Part shown: positions 53,552 through 63,881 of the stretch, piece after piece | Position numbering within the stretch: the first letter of the stretch is position 1 | How the letters are laid out: each line of letters opens with the position of its first letter | Source: Tridacna crocea | Lineage: Eukaryota > Mollusca > Bivalvia > Cardiida > Cardiidae | Length of the DNA: 64,000 nt | NCBI GenBank assembly: GCA_943736015.1 | Contig: OX031063.1 | Coordinates: 37,712,672-37,776,671 of the forward strand | Direction: 5' to 3' | The notes under the pieces: model-generated | What the model saw: only the letters and a program-made list of their open reading frames with translations | The model's database searches: none | Told to the model about the DNA's origin: nothing | Program-made: the position numbers and the translations under genes

Positions 53552-53755
53552 GTAACTCTTTATCACAGAACGTCCAGTTGTGACCCTGAGATGAAAGGCT
53601 TTTGAAAACATTGTGGGAAAAAAGGAGAAAATGCTGGTACACATCCACAATGTTTTCCACACAGTAATGACAAAAATCAACAGTTGAGCTACATTCAAGT
53701 TGCCGTCTTTCATTATTGAACCAGTCTATTATTTTGTCCTGTGATAAAAAGTTAA
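53552..53755. mobile_element. TTAA-type MITE with half the hairpin lost
   Basis: gaaaacattgtgggaaaaaagg-agaaaatgctggtac runs into acatccacaatgttttcc: the distal stem is deleted. Right TTAA at 53752-53755. Confidence 0.55.
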
Positions 53756-53946
53756 GGAAGTTGGTTACTTTAGAGAGGTAAAAGAGCGTAAAAAGTTGAC
53801 CAAATAAACAGAGAACTACAAATTGTGACAGGAGTTCATTTCTTGGTTATTTCCGAGTCGTTAATAGCCCCCGGAAGCTTATTTCCACTGTCAAAACGGT
53901 TCCAGGAATGCCGGACAAGCCTTTTTTTACGAAAAAGGAGGGACAA

Positions 53947-54212
53947 TATGGGATGCAACACACGAAAAGAAGCATTCGAACATTTGCGTAAAGTATCGTC
54001 TCGGATTAACTTGCGCAGTCCGCGCAGGCTAATCCGAGACGGCACTTTACGACTACATTAGATTTTGTGCTACAGCAGACTTGTACAAATAGAAAATTAC
54101 ATAAGAACGGAAAGTGCCGTTTCGTATCAGCCTACGCTCATTGCCCAGGCTGATCCGAGACGACACTTTACGCAAATGTTCGAATGCCCCTTTCGCGTAT
54201 TGCAGGCCATTT
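53947..54212. mobile_element. D-type MITE
   Basis: ggatgcaacacacgaaaagaagc at left, tgcccctttcgcgtattgcaggcca at right, two internal hairpins. Confidence 0.7.
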
Positions 54213-54344
54213 CCGTGATTCATGCAATCAAGCAAGTCATCACATAAATTGTAGATATATAAAATCCATTTTATTTGAAAAACAAAAAAAAAAACTGTTT
54301 CAAGAAGTTGAATAGTCCGTTGACATGCAGAGATATTAAAGACT

Positions 54345-54408
54345 GCAAAAAGTATCGACCCATGTCAGTCTGCGCGGATTGCGCAGGCTGGCATGGTTCG
54401 AAACTGTT
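54345..54408. repeat. E-type hairpin
   Basis: cgacccatgtcagtctgcgcgg / attgcgcaggctggcatggttcg. Confidence 0.55.
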
Positions 54409-54663
54409 TGCAGATGGTTTAAACCCCTCTTTTTTCACAAACCATTACTCATTTGCTTTATAATAAGCCGCACAGGTCATAATAACCACAGCACAAAGTG
54501 AGTCTGATCTGATATTTGATACATATTGTCCAGTCATAAGGAACATTTTCCTGTTCAGGCAACCCAAGAATATTCCATAAATATTTGTGTCTGTCTATAT
54601 ATGGCTACACAACATTTGTCCCCATCAGGAATCTCAAAATTGTTTTTTTTTTTTATCGTCGGT

Positions 54664-54737
54664 CGGTTTACTTCAAAAACCTCGTAACTACAGCTTGTTT
54701 CAAACCGCAGTTACGAGGTTTTTGAAGTAAACTGACG
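54664..54737. mobile_element. G-type hairpin element
   Basis: cggtttacttcaaaaacctcg...cgaggtttttgaagtaaactg, loop near gtttcaaacc. Confidence 0.7.
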
Positions 54738-54879
54738 AAACGTTTGATATAGCTACTTGCATTCAGCATACATCATTTTTTTTATTCCATATATAGTTTA
54801 GAATTTTCAATTGTCAGGTTCTTCTTAAACCAGGTTGAAAGTCTATCCCGATTATTTATCAGTCTGAGGGCGTATTTCT

Positions 54880-55340
54880 TTCACCTGTTCTGATACAATG
54901 TTCTGTGTTCAAGAATGTTGCTCTGAAATGTGCGAAAGGAATCTTACAGAACACAATACTCTGTTCGGGAAGTACATGTATGTTCTGAATGAAGCATGTT
55001 CGGAACATTGTTCATATCGAAATGAAATACATTGTCATGATGGCTGTTGCAAGATCTACGGTCTTAGCTGTGTTAGTTAAGGAAATGATTAGCTACGGAG
55101 AGAGAGTAGCTCTAGGCGAGTCCACAATGCACCTATTTATGGCATTCATATCGTAAAAAAGACAATTGCGAATTTGGCCGTGAAGAATAGTCCGTCTTTC
55201 AGCCATCTTGTATCGCCTAGCAACAGTTCAGCAGGTGCCCTGCACCTCGATTGAATTAGAACAGTCAGAACATGTTCTGAAGAACACGGCACGGTGTTCC
55301 GAAATACTCCATTGACCTAGAACATGTTCGGAGTAGCGGA
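54880..55340. repeat. Region of repeated GTTCTG/AGAACA words
   Basis: Several near-palindromic blocks (gttctgatacaatgttctgtgttc; gaacatgttctgaagaacac). A 60-codon Cys-rich plus ORF here (54898-55080) is probably a by-product. Confidence 0.35.
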
Positions 55341-55387
55341 AGGAATATGCCCTAACGGTGGTAGATATACTTTGCTTCAGACACTTC

Positions 55388-55462
55388 GTCGGTTTATTTC
55401 GAAAACCTCGTAACTACAGCTTGTAACAAGCTGTAGTTACGAGGTTTTCGAAACAAACCGTC
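55388..55462. mobile_element. G-type hairpin element, nearly perfect
   Basis: gtcggtttatttcgaaaacc...ggttttcgaaacaaaccgtc; arms about 35 bp meeting at cttgtaacaag. Confidence 0.75.
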
Positions 55463-55577
55463 AACTTGGTTTATTTGTATGTGTTTGTATTTTGACAGGT
55501 CCAGAAGATATTGTCTATAAAATACAAATTTAACCCTTAATCTGCACAACAAGTGAACCCCTGAGCTTCTAAGCGCG

Positions 55578-55645
55578 ATTCACTGACCTTTTTCGGACAG
55601 TTTAGATCAAGATCAGACTTCACAGAGCTATACTGTCTGATATGG
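55578..55645. repeat. H-type hairpin, degraded
   Basis: tagatcaagatcagacttcacagagctatactgtctgatat. Confidence 0.4.
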
Positions 55646-55811
55646 AGATTTTCTACTTTTGAAAAAGCAACATTCGGAATTTTAGAACCGGCTGGAGAGT
55701 TTCATTTTACTTATTCAGTTGGGTTAGAATTAAATGAAACTTAAAAGTCTATTGTAAAACTCATAATTTGCTCTTCGAAAAAAATTGTTTTCGGGTGAAA
55801 ATATATCCGTA

Positions 55812-55895
55812 TCGAACAGTGTAGATACAAGACCAGACTGAACGTTCTGTGCAGTCTGGTCTTTGATCTGCACTGTCCGCAAAAGGTCAGGGAGT
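55812..55895. mobile_element. H-type hairpin element
   Basis: agtgtagatacaagaccagactgaacg / tctgtgcagtctggtctttgatctgcact with outer gtccgcaaaaggtc. Its pair of C changes (ccagact/agtctgg) is compensatory relative to other copies. Confidence 0.6.
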
Positions 55896-56162
55896 CTCCT
55901 CTATGGTAGCTCATGGGTTAAAGACCCGTGATACAGGAGTAGAGAGATTTGAGGCGATTACAAGTATATCAGTTGCCGTCTCGGTTCTTCCGGAGCAATA
56001 GTTGTTAATAGGACGGAGAAAAAAGTCAATAACCAATTCCCGAAAGGAATTGGAAGTTATTGAAGGACTGTCGCGTCAAACAGGACGGTAATGGAAAATA
56101 AATACACAACATACACAGGGGCGGAAAGTGTATCATTATGGCCTAATACATGTAATTTCCAG

Positions 56163-56310
56163 TTCTGCACAAGGTCCATTTACATTTGGGAATCTTAAAT
56201 ATTTTAGATATTTCCTGTCAATCATGAAGGAAATGCAAGGGCTTGCAATACAAGAGTATTTTGTTCGACTGTCTACAAAGTGGCGGACGGATTCAACAGT
56301 GCTAATCTAG
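56163..56310 (+). CDS. Orphan possible last exon, uncharacterised
   Basis: Acceptor tgtaatttccag, then 49 open codons to TAG: SAQGPFTFGNLKYFRYFLSI, MKEMQGLAIQEYFVRLSTKW, RTDSTVLI. Aromatic and charged composition looks protein-like, but no upstream plus-strand exon was found. Confidence 0.28.
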
Positions 56311-56385
56311 CCAACTCAAAATTGATAGTAAGTGTTCTTTTGTCCAGTGAAAAGTATTGTAAACGAGTTGATGCTGTCAATGTTT

Positions 56386-56585
56386 GGGGTTCAAATTCGC
56401 CAATCATTCTCTAGAAAATGCATAGTCTTTCTTCAATATTTCTGTAGTTGAAAGTAACAAAGCGTCTGATTAGCTAAACAAACTGGTGTAGCAAATTAGT
56501 AGTTAGGCTACTTTGAAATACAGAAAAATCTGGAGAAGAAGACCAAACACATTCTCAAGAATGGTTGGTTAACACAAATCCAGAA
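56386..56585. mobile_element. F-type hairpin MITE, worn
   Basis: cgtctgattagctaaacaaactgg core and ctcaagaatggttggttaacac end. Confidence 0.5.
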
Positions 56586-56915
56586 CTGTCTATAATCATC
56601 TGTACTATATCTTGAAATGCACAGCACGACATAGTTGATCTATATAAAGAAAGGAAAGGAAATTTGGAAGTGATTACATGTACATCCCGATATCACAGAG
56701 GGCCAGTGGGCCAGTGTAAGGTGAATCTTGGAGCTCCTGCCGCTATATTTACTGCATACTAAGCCCCCTCCATAACATACGATTAATCTTGACCGCTTTT
56801 CAGGTCAGAAATAGAAATCCTTAATAAATAAATATTTTTGTTATAACCGAGAATTAGATAGATCAAACACTAGATAAAAGCTAATGACAAGACAGTATGT
56901 TCCAGGGGACGGAAC

Positions 56916-57162
56916 CTTGATATAAAGCATCGGTGAAAAGATTCACGTAAAGAATAAAGTCGTAAAATCTACTCTTAAACATTTCGTACAATTGAAATAT
57001 TTTTTCAGACCCGTTATATTTATATAAGAATGCAGTCAGTGCGGCGTCACTGACGACATTCCATCTATTGTGACTTTTCAACAACAATACAATATGCCTG
57101 TATGGTTCGTGGTTTATAATTTTCTCGTATTCCGCAAATAAGTCATTTATCATTCCTGCCAT
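56916..57162 (-). CDS. Possible first exon, uncharacterised helical protein
   Basis: ATG at 57162-57160 with an in-frame TGA upstream and a good context; 82 codons to AAG|GTTCCG (weak donor). Sequence starts MAGMINDLFAEYEKIINHEP and continues through KSRFYDFILYVNLFTDALYQ: all-helical and leucine/aromatic rich, faintly reminiscent of death-fold domains (CARD-like) but below what I can claim. If unspliced the frame stops at 56881. Confidence 0.35.
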
Positions 57163-57950
57163 ACCTCACTTAGAGGCGAGACAGTCTTGTCAATATGTAA
57201 GCGGACCAATGTGCTGCAATGCACATAAACACGGTAGATTAATCAGAAATAGCGACTTAATCGGCATTTTGATCTGTTGTTACACGATACAATGCAGTAT
57301 AACTTCAGCAAAGCAAAACAATTCAATTTCTCTTATTCATTGAGTATGGACATTCGGTCCGTTAAAATACTTTCCTATTATGTAAAGATTTCCATGAATG
57401 CCATTTCCTATTGGTGCACCGAGAGAAACCGATCGTGATTAAGTTTCGATTTTAATAGAAAGTAATAGATCTAAATTTTCTAAGACTTAACATAAAACTG
57501 TTGTGAATTTATTAGTTGATACTGTACACACAACAGAGATATATTATTATTTTTCGTTGTATATTGTACATGCCAAGAGATGTAACTCAATCCAACATAT
57601 TCTTAAAGCCAATATATATGGTAAATTTCAACATTCCACTATTATTTCTCGATAAATTACCAAAAACAAAAATATACACATGGATATCTATAATTGAGGC
57701 TGTTTTGGGGCACAATATTGTACATAAAAGATGACGCTTGGTGAAGTCATAGTGCTCGAACAAGAAAGAAAAAAATATTCATAATTCATTTGTCTATTTA
57801 TACATATCTATTCAAATAAATTGATTATTATACTACTAACAATAATTATCATAATTGTCTACTTTATTTCATTTCATTTTTTATGCATTTATTTTTTTAA
57901 GAAAATAATCAAACTATTACATACTCTCGTGGTTTCATGCATCACAGAGG
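57163..57950. other. Unassigned AT-rich DNA
   Basis: No exon or repeat recognised. Confidence 0.3.
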
Positions 57951-57953
57951 CTT

Positions 57954-58186
57954 TTAACCCACCCATTACCAAACGACAATATTTTGGACTGGTCCAAATT
58001 GAAAGCATTTTCAGACGACAAAATAAAAGTGACTGAAAATTTGAAATTTGTTTTGTGAAGGGTAGAAAACATTGTGGGAAAAGGAGAAAATGCTGGTAAC
58101 CAGCATTTTCTCCTTTTCCCACAATGTTTTCTAAAGGCTTCTTTCTCAGGGGAGTCATAAGTAGGGATTGTGTGGTAATGGGTTAA
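57954..58186. mobile_element. TTAA palindromic MITE, subfamily C, near-intact
   Basis: TTAA both ends; core gaaaacattgtgggaaaagg perfect; right arm gggattgtgtggtaatgggttaa. Confidence 0.8.
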
Positions 58187-58439
58187 AATAATTAACTATG
58201 GGTGACTTATAACTATACCTAAACAACATTTTAAAAGAACGACATCTGTGTTCCAAAGGAATATACATTGAATACAACCATTTTTATCCAATAAATATTA
58301 TCTTGAAAGGTGCAAACCCAAACTGACCAAACCCATTTCCAGAAATAAATGATAACTATAACATACTCAAAAATTCTGTTGAATGTCTTCTTACACATTC
58401 GAAAAAAATGCCACTGATACCAACTACTGTAAAATTTAA

Positions 58440-58700
58440 ATTATATTTTACAGCTTGAAATGTGCAGTTAGCCCGAACAGACCCAGCTCATTTCCCAGAT
58501 GTAGACAATAAATTTAAAATACAACAAATAATGCGTCTTCTTGTAACGTTATGCCTAATGATTCAAAGCGATTGAAACCAATCCAATTCAATGCGGTTGA
58601 AACCAATTCTTTTCAAACTAATATTCATTGTTTGAAAAGTACACTAAAACCGGACAGACCCAACTCATTTCCCCGATGTAAACAATAACTTAATAACGGC
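58440..58700. repeat. Duplicated AT-rich block
   Basis: acagacccagctcatttccc-agatgtagacaataa and acagacccaactcatttccc-cgatgtaaacaataa about 180 bp apart in direct orientation. Confidence 0.5.
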
Positions 58701-58739
58701 GATTGTCTCCAGGACAGTGTAATTGAACTTATCACTTAC

Positions 58740-58963
58740 AGAATGCGAAGTTTGAGCTCAAGGATATGTTCTGTGACAGTATTGGTTTGATTATGGATCG
58801 TTGCTCTCCATGGAAAGTTATCTCTACCAAAAGCTCAGTTGTCTGCGGGCTCCCGTATTTCCATATCGACGAATTTCTGCGATGTGTTGTTAGGTTTATT
58901 TTTGTGACAATACTGGAGGGATCAATACAAAACTTGATATTTCTAACGGCTATTTTGTGCTTT
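58740..58963 (-). CDS. Orphan internal exon, uncharacterised
   Basis: 224 bp, acceptor tgttttcag, donor TTCT|GTAAGT, one open frame of 74 codons without a methionine: KHKIAVRNIKFCIDPSSIVT, then KINLTTHRRNSSIWKYGSPQ and TTELLVEITFHGEQRSIIKP, ending SLSSNFAF. Alternating beta-like composition with two possible N-glycosylation sites (NLT, NIS) hints at an extracellular domain. Neighbouring exons were not identified; no family recognised. Confidence 0.45.
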
Positions 58964-59481
58964 CTGAAAACATTTATGGCTAGTTACATCGTGTGCGCGC
59001 TATAAGGTGCTATTGGGATGGGTGTTTTTCAGTTTATTCAAGTCTGCTATCTCTTGAGGCTACGGTACATCGGACAACTTTCAAAACTTTCTTGTAAGGT
59101 CGCAATTATCAAAAGCAATCAAACTTCAATGGATGAAAACACGTTTGAAATTTGAAATTAGGCCGAGTAAGATATTGTTTGTCACGAGCTATTTATCCTG
59201 TGTCGCAATCTTCAAAAGTTGTCGGTTGAAAGACGCAAGAAATTATTTGTCGGAAATTTTCGTACATCGGAAATCATACATTCATACAAGATGTTTTAAA
59301 GAATTTAGTGAAGTAAAAGTAAACTGAGGTAGGTTGAATTGTTGTCAAGTGGTGCCAAGTTTTGAATAACGCAATATTTCAAGATTAACTGCAAAATGTT
59401 TTACAAATTTTAAATAAGTATTAGATCTACAGAATACATAAATCAACACTTTCAGCACAATATGCGAACTTATGCTTTTCT

Positions 59482-59550
59482 TACTGACGGCATAGGTCAA
59501 GATCAGACTGTGTTTTCTGAGCAGTCTAATCTGTGATCTCCGCCATTAGC
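59482..59550. repeat. H-type hairpin, worn
   Basis: ggtcaagatcagactgtgttttctgagcagtctaatctgtgatc. Confidence 0.4.
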
Positions 59551-59599
59551 TTGTTCAGTCAATTTCAATCTGTCTCTGTTTCAGTTGATTCCTCTTTGA

Positions 59600-59801
59600 C
59601 TCATTTACCACACAACCCCGAGTAAGAAAGACGGCTTATGAAAAAAAATGCGGGAAAGGAGAAAAACAACATTTTATCCTTTTCCCACAATGTGTTCTAC
59701 CCTTCCAAAATCGAATTGCAATTTCTGGTTCACATTTTTTTGTCCTCTGCAAATTCTTTGAAATTAGACCAATAAAAAAAAAATGTTTCGTAAACAGTTA
59801 A
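59600..59801. mobile_element. TTAA-type MITE, worn
   Basis: ttaccacacaaccccgagtaag left arm; core shortened (gcgggaaaggagaaaaacaacattttatcc); right TTAA at 59798-59801. Confidence 0.5.
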
Positions 59802-59930
59802 GCCGTTGAAAGCGATCAGGTTTACCAAAGGAGCGGCCGAGTTAACTTTTAGGGTGTATAGTTTTGGCTAGAATGGGCATACATTTGATACTGGTATGCT
59901 GCAGTACTTCTGCTTGGTAAATTAAAACCA

Positions 59931-60159
59931 TTAACCCTTTCCCAAACAACAAACTTTTGGACTACACCAAATTGAAAGCATTAGCAAACGGAAATTCATC
60001 TCTTGCTGAAAAGATGATTTCTTTCTATGATAGGGTAGAAAACATTGTGGGAAAAGGAGAAAATGCTGGTTACCAGCATTTTCTCCTTTTCACACAATGT
60101 TTTCAAAAGGCTACTATTCCACACCCGTAAAAATCAGGGATTATTTGGGAAAGGGTTAA
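59931..60159. mobile_element. TTAA palindromic MITE, subfamily B
   Basis: TTAA both ends; core one mismatch (cacacaatg); ccctttcccaaacaacaaac / ggattatttgggaaaggg. Confidence 0.75.
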
Positions 60160-61460
60160 AAGCCAGAAGCGGCTGAAAAATCGGAGCAGGTGTTAAAGTA
60201 TATACTTGAATTTGAATCATACAATTTAAAAAGTATGGAAAATATTGTAAAGATGACAGTGTTATTTTGTGGTCAGACCAAGTGTTAGTTGCTGGCAGAA
60301 AAAAAAAATGAATTTTGAAATCAGGCAAAAAGTAAACAAAAGAAATAGTGATCTGGTAGCTGTAAACCTCGCTTTGAAATTTATTTCTGCCCGGAACTAA
60401 CACGGGGGCTGACCGTACAAAAATATATTGTCATTTTATCAACAATGTTCATACTTTTAAATTGTATGACTTAAACTGAATTGCATTTTAACACCAGTCT
60501 TGTTCACTTTTTGCGCCTAGTGTTACTTTTAAGCTGCTGATTCCATTATGTTTACCTGACATCCTTAATATCTGGTATTTGAGTTATGGAGAATTTACTG
60601 TGTTGGGACGTTTAAAAAGTTTCAGAAGGTGTTTTGTTAATGTCACTCCTAATTTTGTATTCCGACTCTAGTAGTGAATTTTAGATATAGGACAGGAATC
60701 GAAAAGAACAGGACTAAAAACATTTATGGAGACCTATGTATACTGTATTGTCTTTTCAAAATGTATATTTCTATGAATAATGTCATGTGTCTATATACGT
60801 AAAACAGATGAAATGACGAAACTATAGAAAGAAATGTAAAGGAGGACTTTAAAAAAAAAATACGAAATATGATGCTGTTTTGAATTCTTTGGTGCTTGTG
60901 TTTGCTTCGAACTGCTTGAGAAAATTTGATATCGCGAGAGACCGAAGGTCGAGCGAGATGTCAAGATTTCGCGCAGGGAGAACCAAATGATAGCGCCAGG
61001 AAAGTTACTACAGTATAATATTCCTTTTATTACATGCCTACACCTTTTCAACGAAAAGCTGTAGTAATTATTGGCATTTTATTCGAAAACGGTAAGCAAA
61101 ACGAAACAAATATTGGGAAAGTAACCAGTAACTATGTTTTAATGAAGTGCGGATTGAATATTTCATCGTAAAATTTTGAGCTATCAATTTGCAAATTGAT
61201 ACGTATTCAGCCCATGAGTTACGTGCTCATTATGTCACAATACCATATTTGGAACTGTATTTCACAGTGTGTAAATACGATTTTTTTTCCTGTTCTCTGT
61301 GATTTTTTTTCTGTGTGCAACGTTTGATAGTATTTAAGCCGGAACATTTTCGAGTATTATAATAAAAGTAGTTATTCCCCCTTTCCTGCATTGTCTTGAA
61401 AGCATTTCAAAGGTTTGCCACCTTTCATTTGCGTCTATAGTGTGATATTGTGTTACTATT
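60160..61460. other. Unassigned AT-rich DNA
   Basis: A small GC-rich patch at 60930-60970 (tatcgcgagagaccgaaggtc...gcgcagg) stands out but is unidentified. Confidence 0.3.
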
Positions 61461-61462
61461 CT

Positions 61463-61580
61463 CAAACCCTTTACCACACAATCACAAGTTTTAAAGACCC
61501 TGAGAAAGAAGACTTGTGAAAACATTTTTGAAAAAGGAGAAAATGCTGGCCAACAGAATTTTTCCTTTTCCCACAATTTG
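61463..61580. mobile_element. TTAA-type MITE, right part deleted
   Basis: aaaccctttaccacacaatcac left arm and hairpin gaaaacatttttgaaaaagg...ccttttcccacaattt; no right arm. Confidence 0.5.
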
Positions 61581-61754
61581 AGTTTTTGTAGTCTTGAGCT
61601 GGGTCTTCAGTCTTCATTTCCGAAAAAAAATATCCCTAATAACAACCGATCACCTTGTTTCCGGTGAGAGCAAAAGTGAGGCATTTTAAGTTCTTTCTCT
61701 CCCCACGTGTTCGGCCGCAACGACATAGTTATCTGATAAATCCGAAAGTTTATC

Positions 61755-61982
61755 TTAACCCTTTACTCCATAGATACTCGTTTCTACGCATTGCTTGTAG
61801 GAGCCTTTTAAAACATTGTGACAAAAGGTGAAATTGCTCGTGACGAGCAATTTCACCTTTTGTTACAATGTTTTCTATGCTATCAAAATGTGTCATATAG
61901 ACATAAGGAACGGCTTCATCCTTGCTGTTATTTAGGGTCAATTAGAGATACCATAGAAATGCCTTATGGGGTAGAGGGTTAA
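61755..61982. mobile_element. TTAA palindromic MITE, subfamily A
   Basis: 228 bp; shares its right TTAA (61979-61982) with the next element. Confidence 0.8.
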
Positions 61983-62201
61983 CACTTTACCAAACGATAA
62001 AGTGTTAGACTGATCCATATTTAAAGCATTTGCAGACTACAAATTAAATGTGTCTCATGAAATTTGTCTCTGAAAGGACAGAAAACCTCGTGGGAAAAGG
62101 AGAAAATGCTGGTTACCGGCATTTTCTCCTTTTCCCACAAGGTTTTCAAAAACTTTTCTTCACCGGGGCGTAAAAACTAGGGCTTGTTGTTAAAGAATTA
62201 A
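61979..62201. mobile_element. TTAA palindromic MITE, subfamily C-like, abutting
   Basis: ttaacactttaccaaacgat ... cttgttgttaaagaattaa; core cctcgtgggaaaaggagaaa with compensating caaggtt on the other arm. Confidence 0.7.
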
Positions 62202-62283
62202 AATCTATCACACTTAATAAACTTAGCATCGCTCACCAGCCAGTTTCTAATGTTTCTTTTTTCCATGACAAAACTTATATCAC

Positions 62284-62503
62284 CGTACCACTTTTACAAA
62301 CAACAGAATTTCAGATTTGTCCAAGTTAAAAGCATATCCAGACGGCGAAATAAATGTGACTCAAAAAAAGACATTTGTTTGGGAAGAAAAAGCATTGTGA
62401 GAAAAGGATATAATGCTTGTAGCAAGCATTTTTTTTCTTTCAACGATTTTTTCTAAAGCTTTCTTTCTCAGAGTCGTTTAGACTTGGGACTGTGTGGGAG
62501 AGG
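62284..62503. mobile_element. TTAA-type MITE, worn
   Basis: gtaccacttttacaaacaac arm; core agcattgtgagaaaaggatataatgcttg; right arm ggactgtgtgggagagg. Confidence 0.5.
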
Positions 62504-62847
62504 ATTCAAATATTTCTGCAGACAGCAAAAAAACTGTCTTATTGCAAATTTGTTTCAGAAAAAATGAATTAAATTATGGGGTAGTCTAAAAATCTGATAT
62601 CTCTAAATTATGTATTTACCCCGTAATCATAACCATCTAACCACGGGGTTTGGAATGTAGAAGAATCATAGTTGATTATCTCAAAGATATCTTTTGTAGT
62701 TACAAACTATTACGTGCTGATACATGGATGATTTCTTTAAATTGTAATTAATGTCAATTGACATTTGGAACAAATGTCACAAATGTCACGTTATGATGGA
62801 CGTTTGAAAGTATTCATAGGTTTTCACAATTCACGTTGTTTTTCTCT

Positions 62848-63081
62848 TTATATTCCTCTTATGTCTTTCACGAGAGTTACATTTCTACACCTTTTCTGTT
62901 TTGAATATGTTCGACAGCATTGCCATTTTCCTCCCAATAGGTTTTTCTCGCTGTCCTCGACTTGCTTGTATGACCGAATGCCATTTGGTGGCGTGTTTTT
63001 ATGGAAATTTACATCATATTTTGGTAGAAGAAGCAAATCGCTTGGCTCGTCCCGTTTCGCAAAAATCGCCGAAGAATGTAA
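62848..63081 (-). CDS. Minus ORF, protein-like, uncharacterised
   Basis: 77 open codons to TAA: includes DEPSDLLLLPKYDVNFHKNT, PPNGIRSYKQVEDSEKNLLG and CCRTYSKQKRCRNVTLVKDI. Hydrophilic, Lys-rich, four cysteines. No clear acceptor; the ORF may be an exon fragment. Confidence 0.22.
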   Translation of the reverse strand, partial: LHSSAIFAKRDEPSDLLLLPKYDVNFHKNTPPNGIRSYKQVEDSEKNLLGGKWQCCRTYSKQKRCRNVTLVKDIRGI

Positions 63082-63366
63082 TTATGATACCGTGTAGTTG
63101 TCTGAGACAGCGTAAGTTAAAGCGTTCAGTCCGGATTTATGCGAAAGTACAGTGTTTGAGATTCGTAAAAGTATAGGAAAAAGTACTCGAAACAAATAGA
63201 TGATGCACCATCATCTTTTCGTGGGTCCTGTCCAACTTTTTTTAAGTTTAGGTGAGTGATTTAATTCTGCGGGTAAGAAAGTTGCGCTGGTGTTGGTGAC
63301 ATGGGGAGGAACTACTCGATCTGACCCATCATCTTAGTTTTATATGATGATTTACCTGAACGCCTG

Positions 63367-63686
63367 CTAGCTTCCTATAACTACGAGGGCGGCGAGGACG
63401 CTGTCGAATGCTAAGAGTACCTTTAGGACGAAGTCATTCACCAAACCTGTCATTGCAGTAAGGTTGCCTAGAACGAATAGGTTTTCAGCCAGTTCTATAG
63501 TGTAGAGAAAGAGGTCGTCTTTAGGCTGCCGGAGAGAGATAACAAATTAGTAAAACATTCTTGATTGGCAAGTGGTGATCCAAAATGAAGAGTCTTGCTT
63601 ACAAGGGCCGTAATGTTGATTGGAGAAGTTTTGATCTTTTCGGACATATCAAAACTGTTGTAATTGTGTGTAAAGCTCGGTTCCAC
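63367..63686 (-). CDS. Possible two-exon small membrane protein
   Basis: Exon 63603-63686 (ATG, 28 codons, MEPSFTHNYNSFDMSEKIKT..., phase-0 donor CTT|GTAAGC) and exon 63367-63525 (acceptor ctccggcag, to TAG) read through as 80 residues. The second part, LFVLGNLTAMTGLVNDFVLK then VLLAFDSVLAALVVIG, ends in a hydrophobic helix; two N-glycosylation sites (NIT, NLT). The 77-bp intron is very short for this locus. Could also be the N-terminus of a larger membrane protein. Confidence 0.3.
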
Positions 63687-63881
63687 TAAACAAGCCGAAC
63701 GCCAAGGTAAGACGATGGGATTAAGTAGCAGGAGGATTTCTCTCCGTTCTTAGCAGTTCTCCGTTATTGGAGAAAACCGAAACAGGAAATAGACGTGTTT
63801 TTTTTTTTTATAAATGACGAAGTTCAGAATTTTGCCATGGCTGCAAATAACCTCTCTAATATATATTTTCTTTTCATTAAG

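Noticed and set aside
54898-55080. 60-codon cysteine-rich plus ORF as a secreted peptide
   Set aside because: No signal peptide; it lies in a block of repeated gttctg/agaaca words.
62901-63176. 91-codon plus ORF near the right edge
   Set aside because: Overlaps a more protein-like minus ORF, and its possible donor (63111) has the wrong phase for the exon at 63882.
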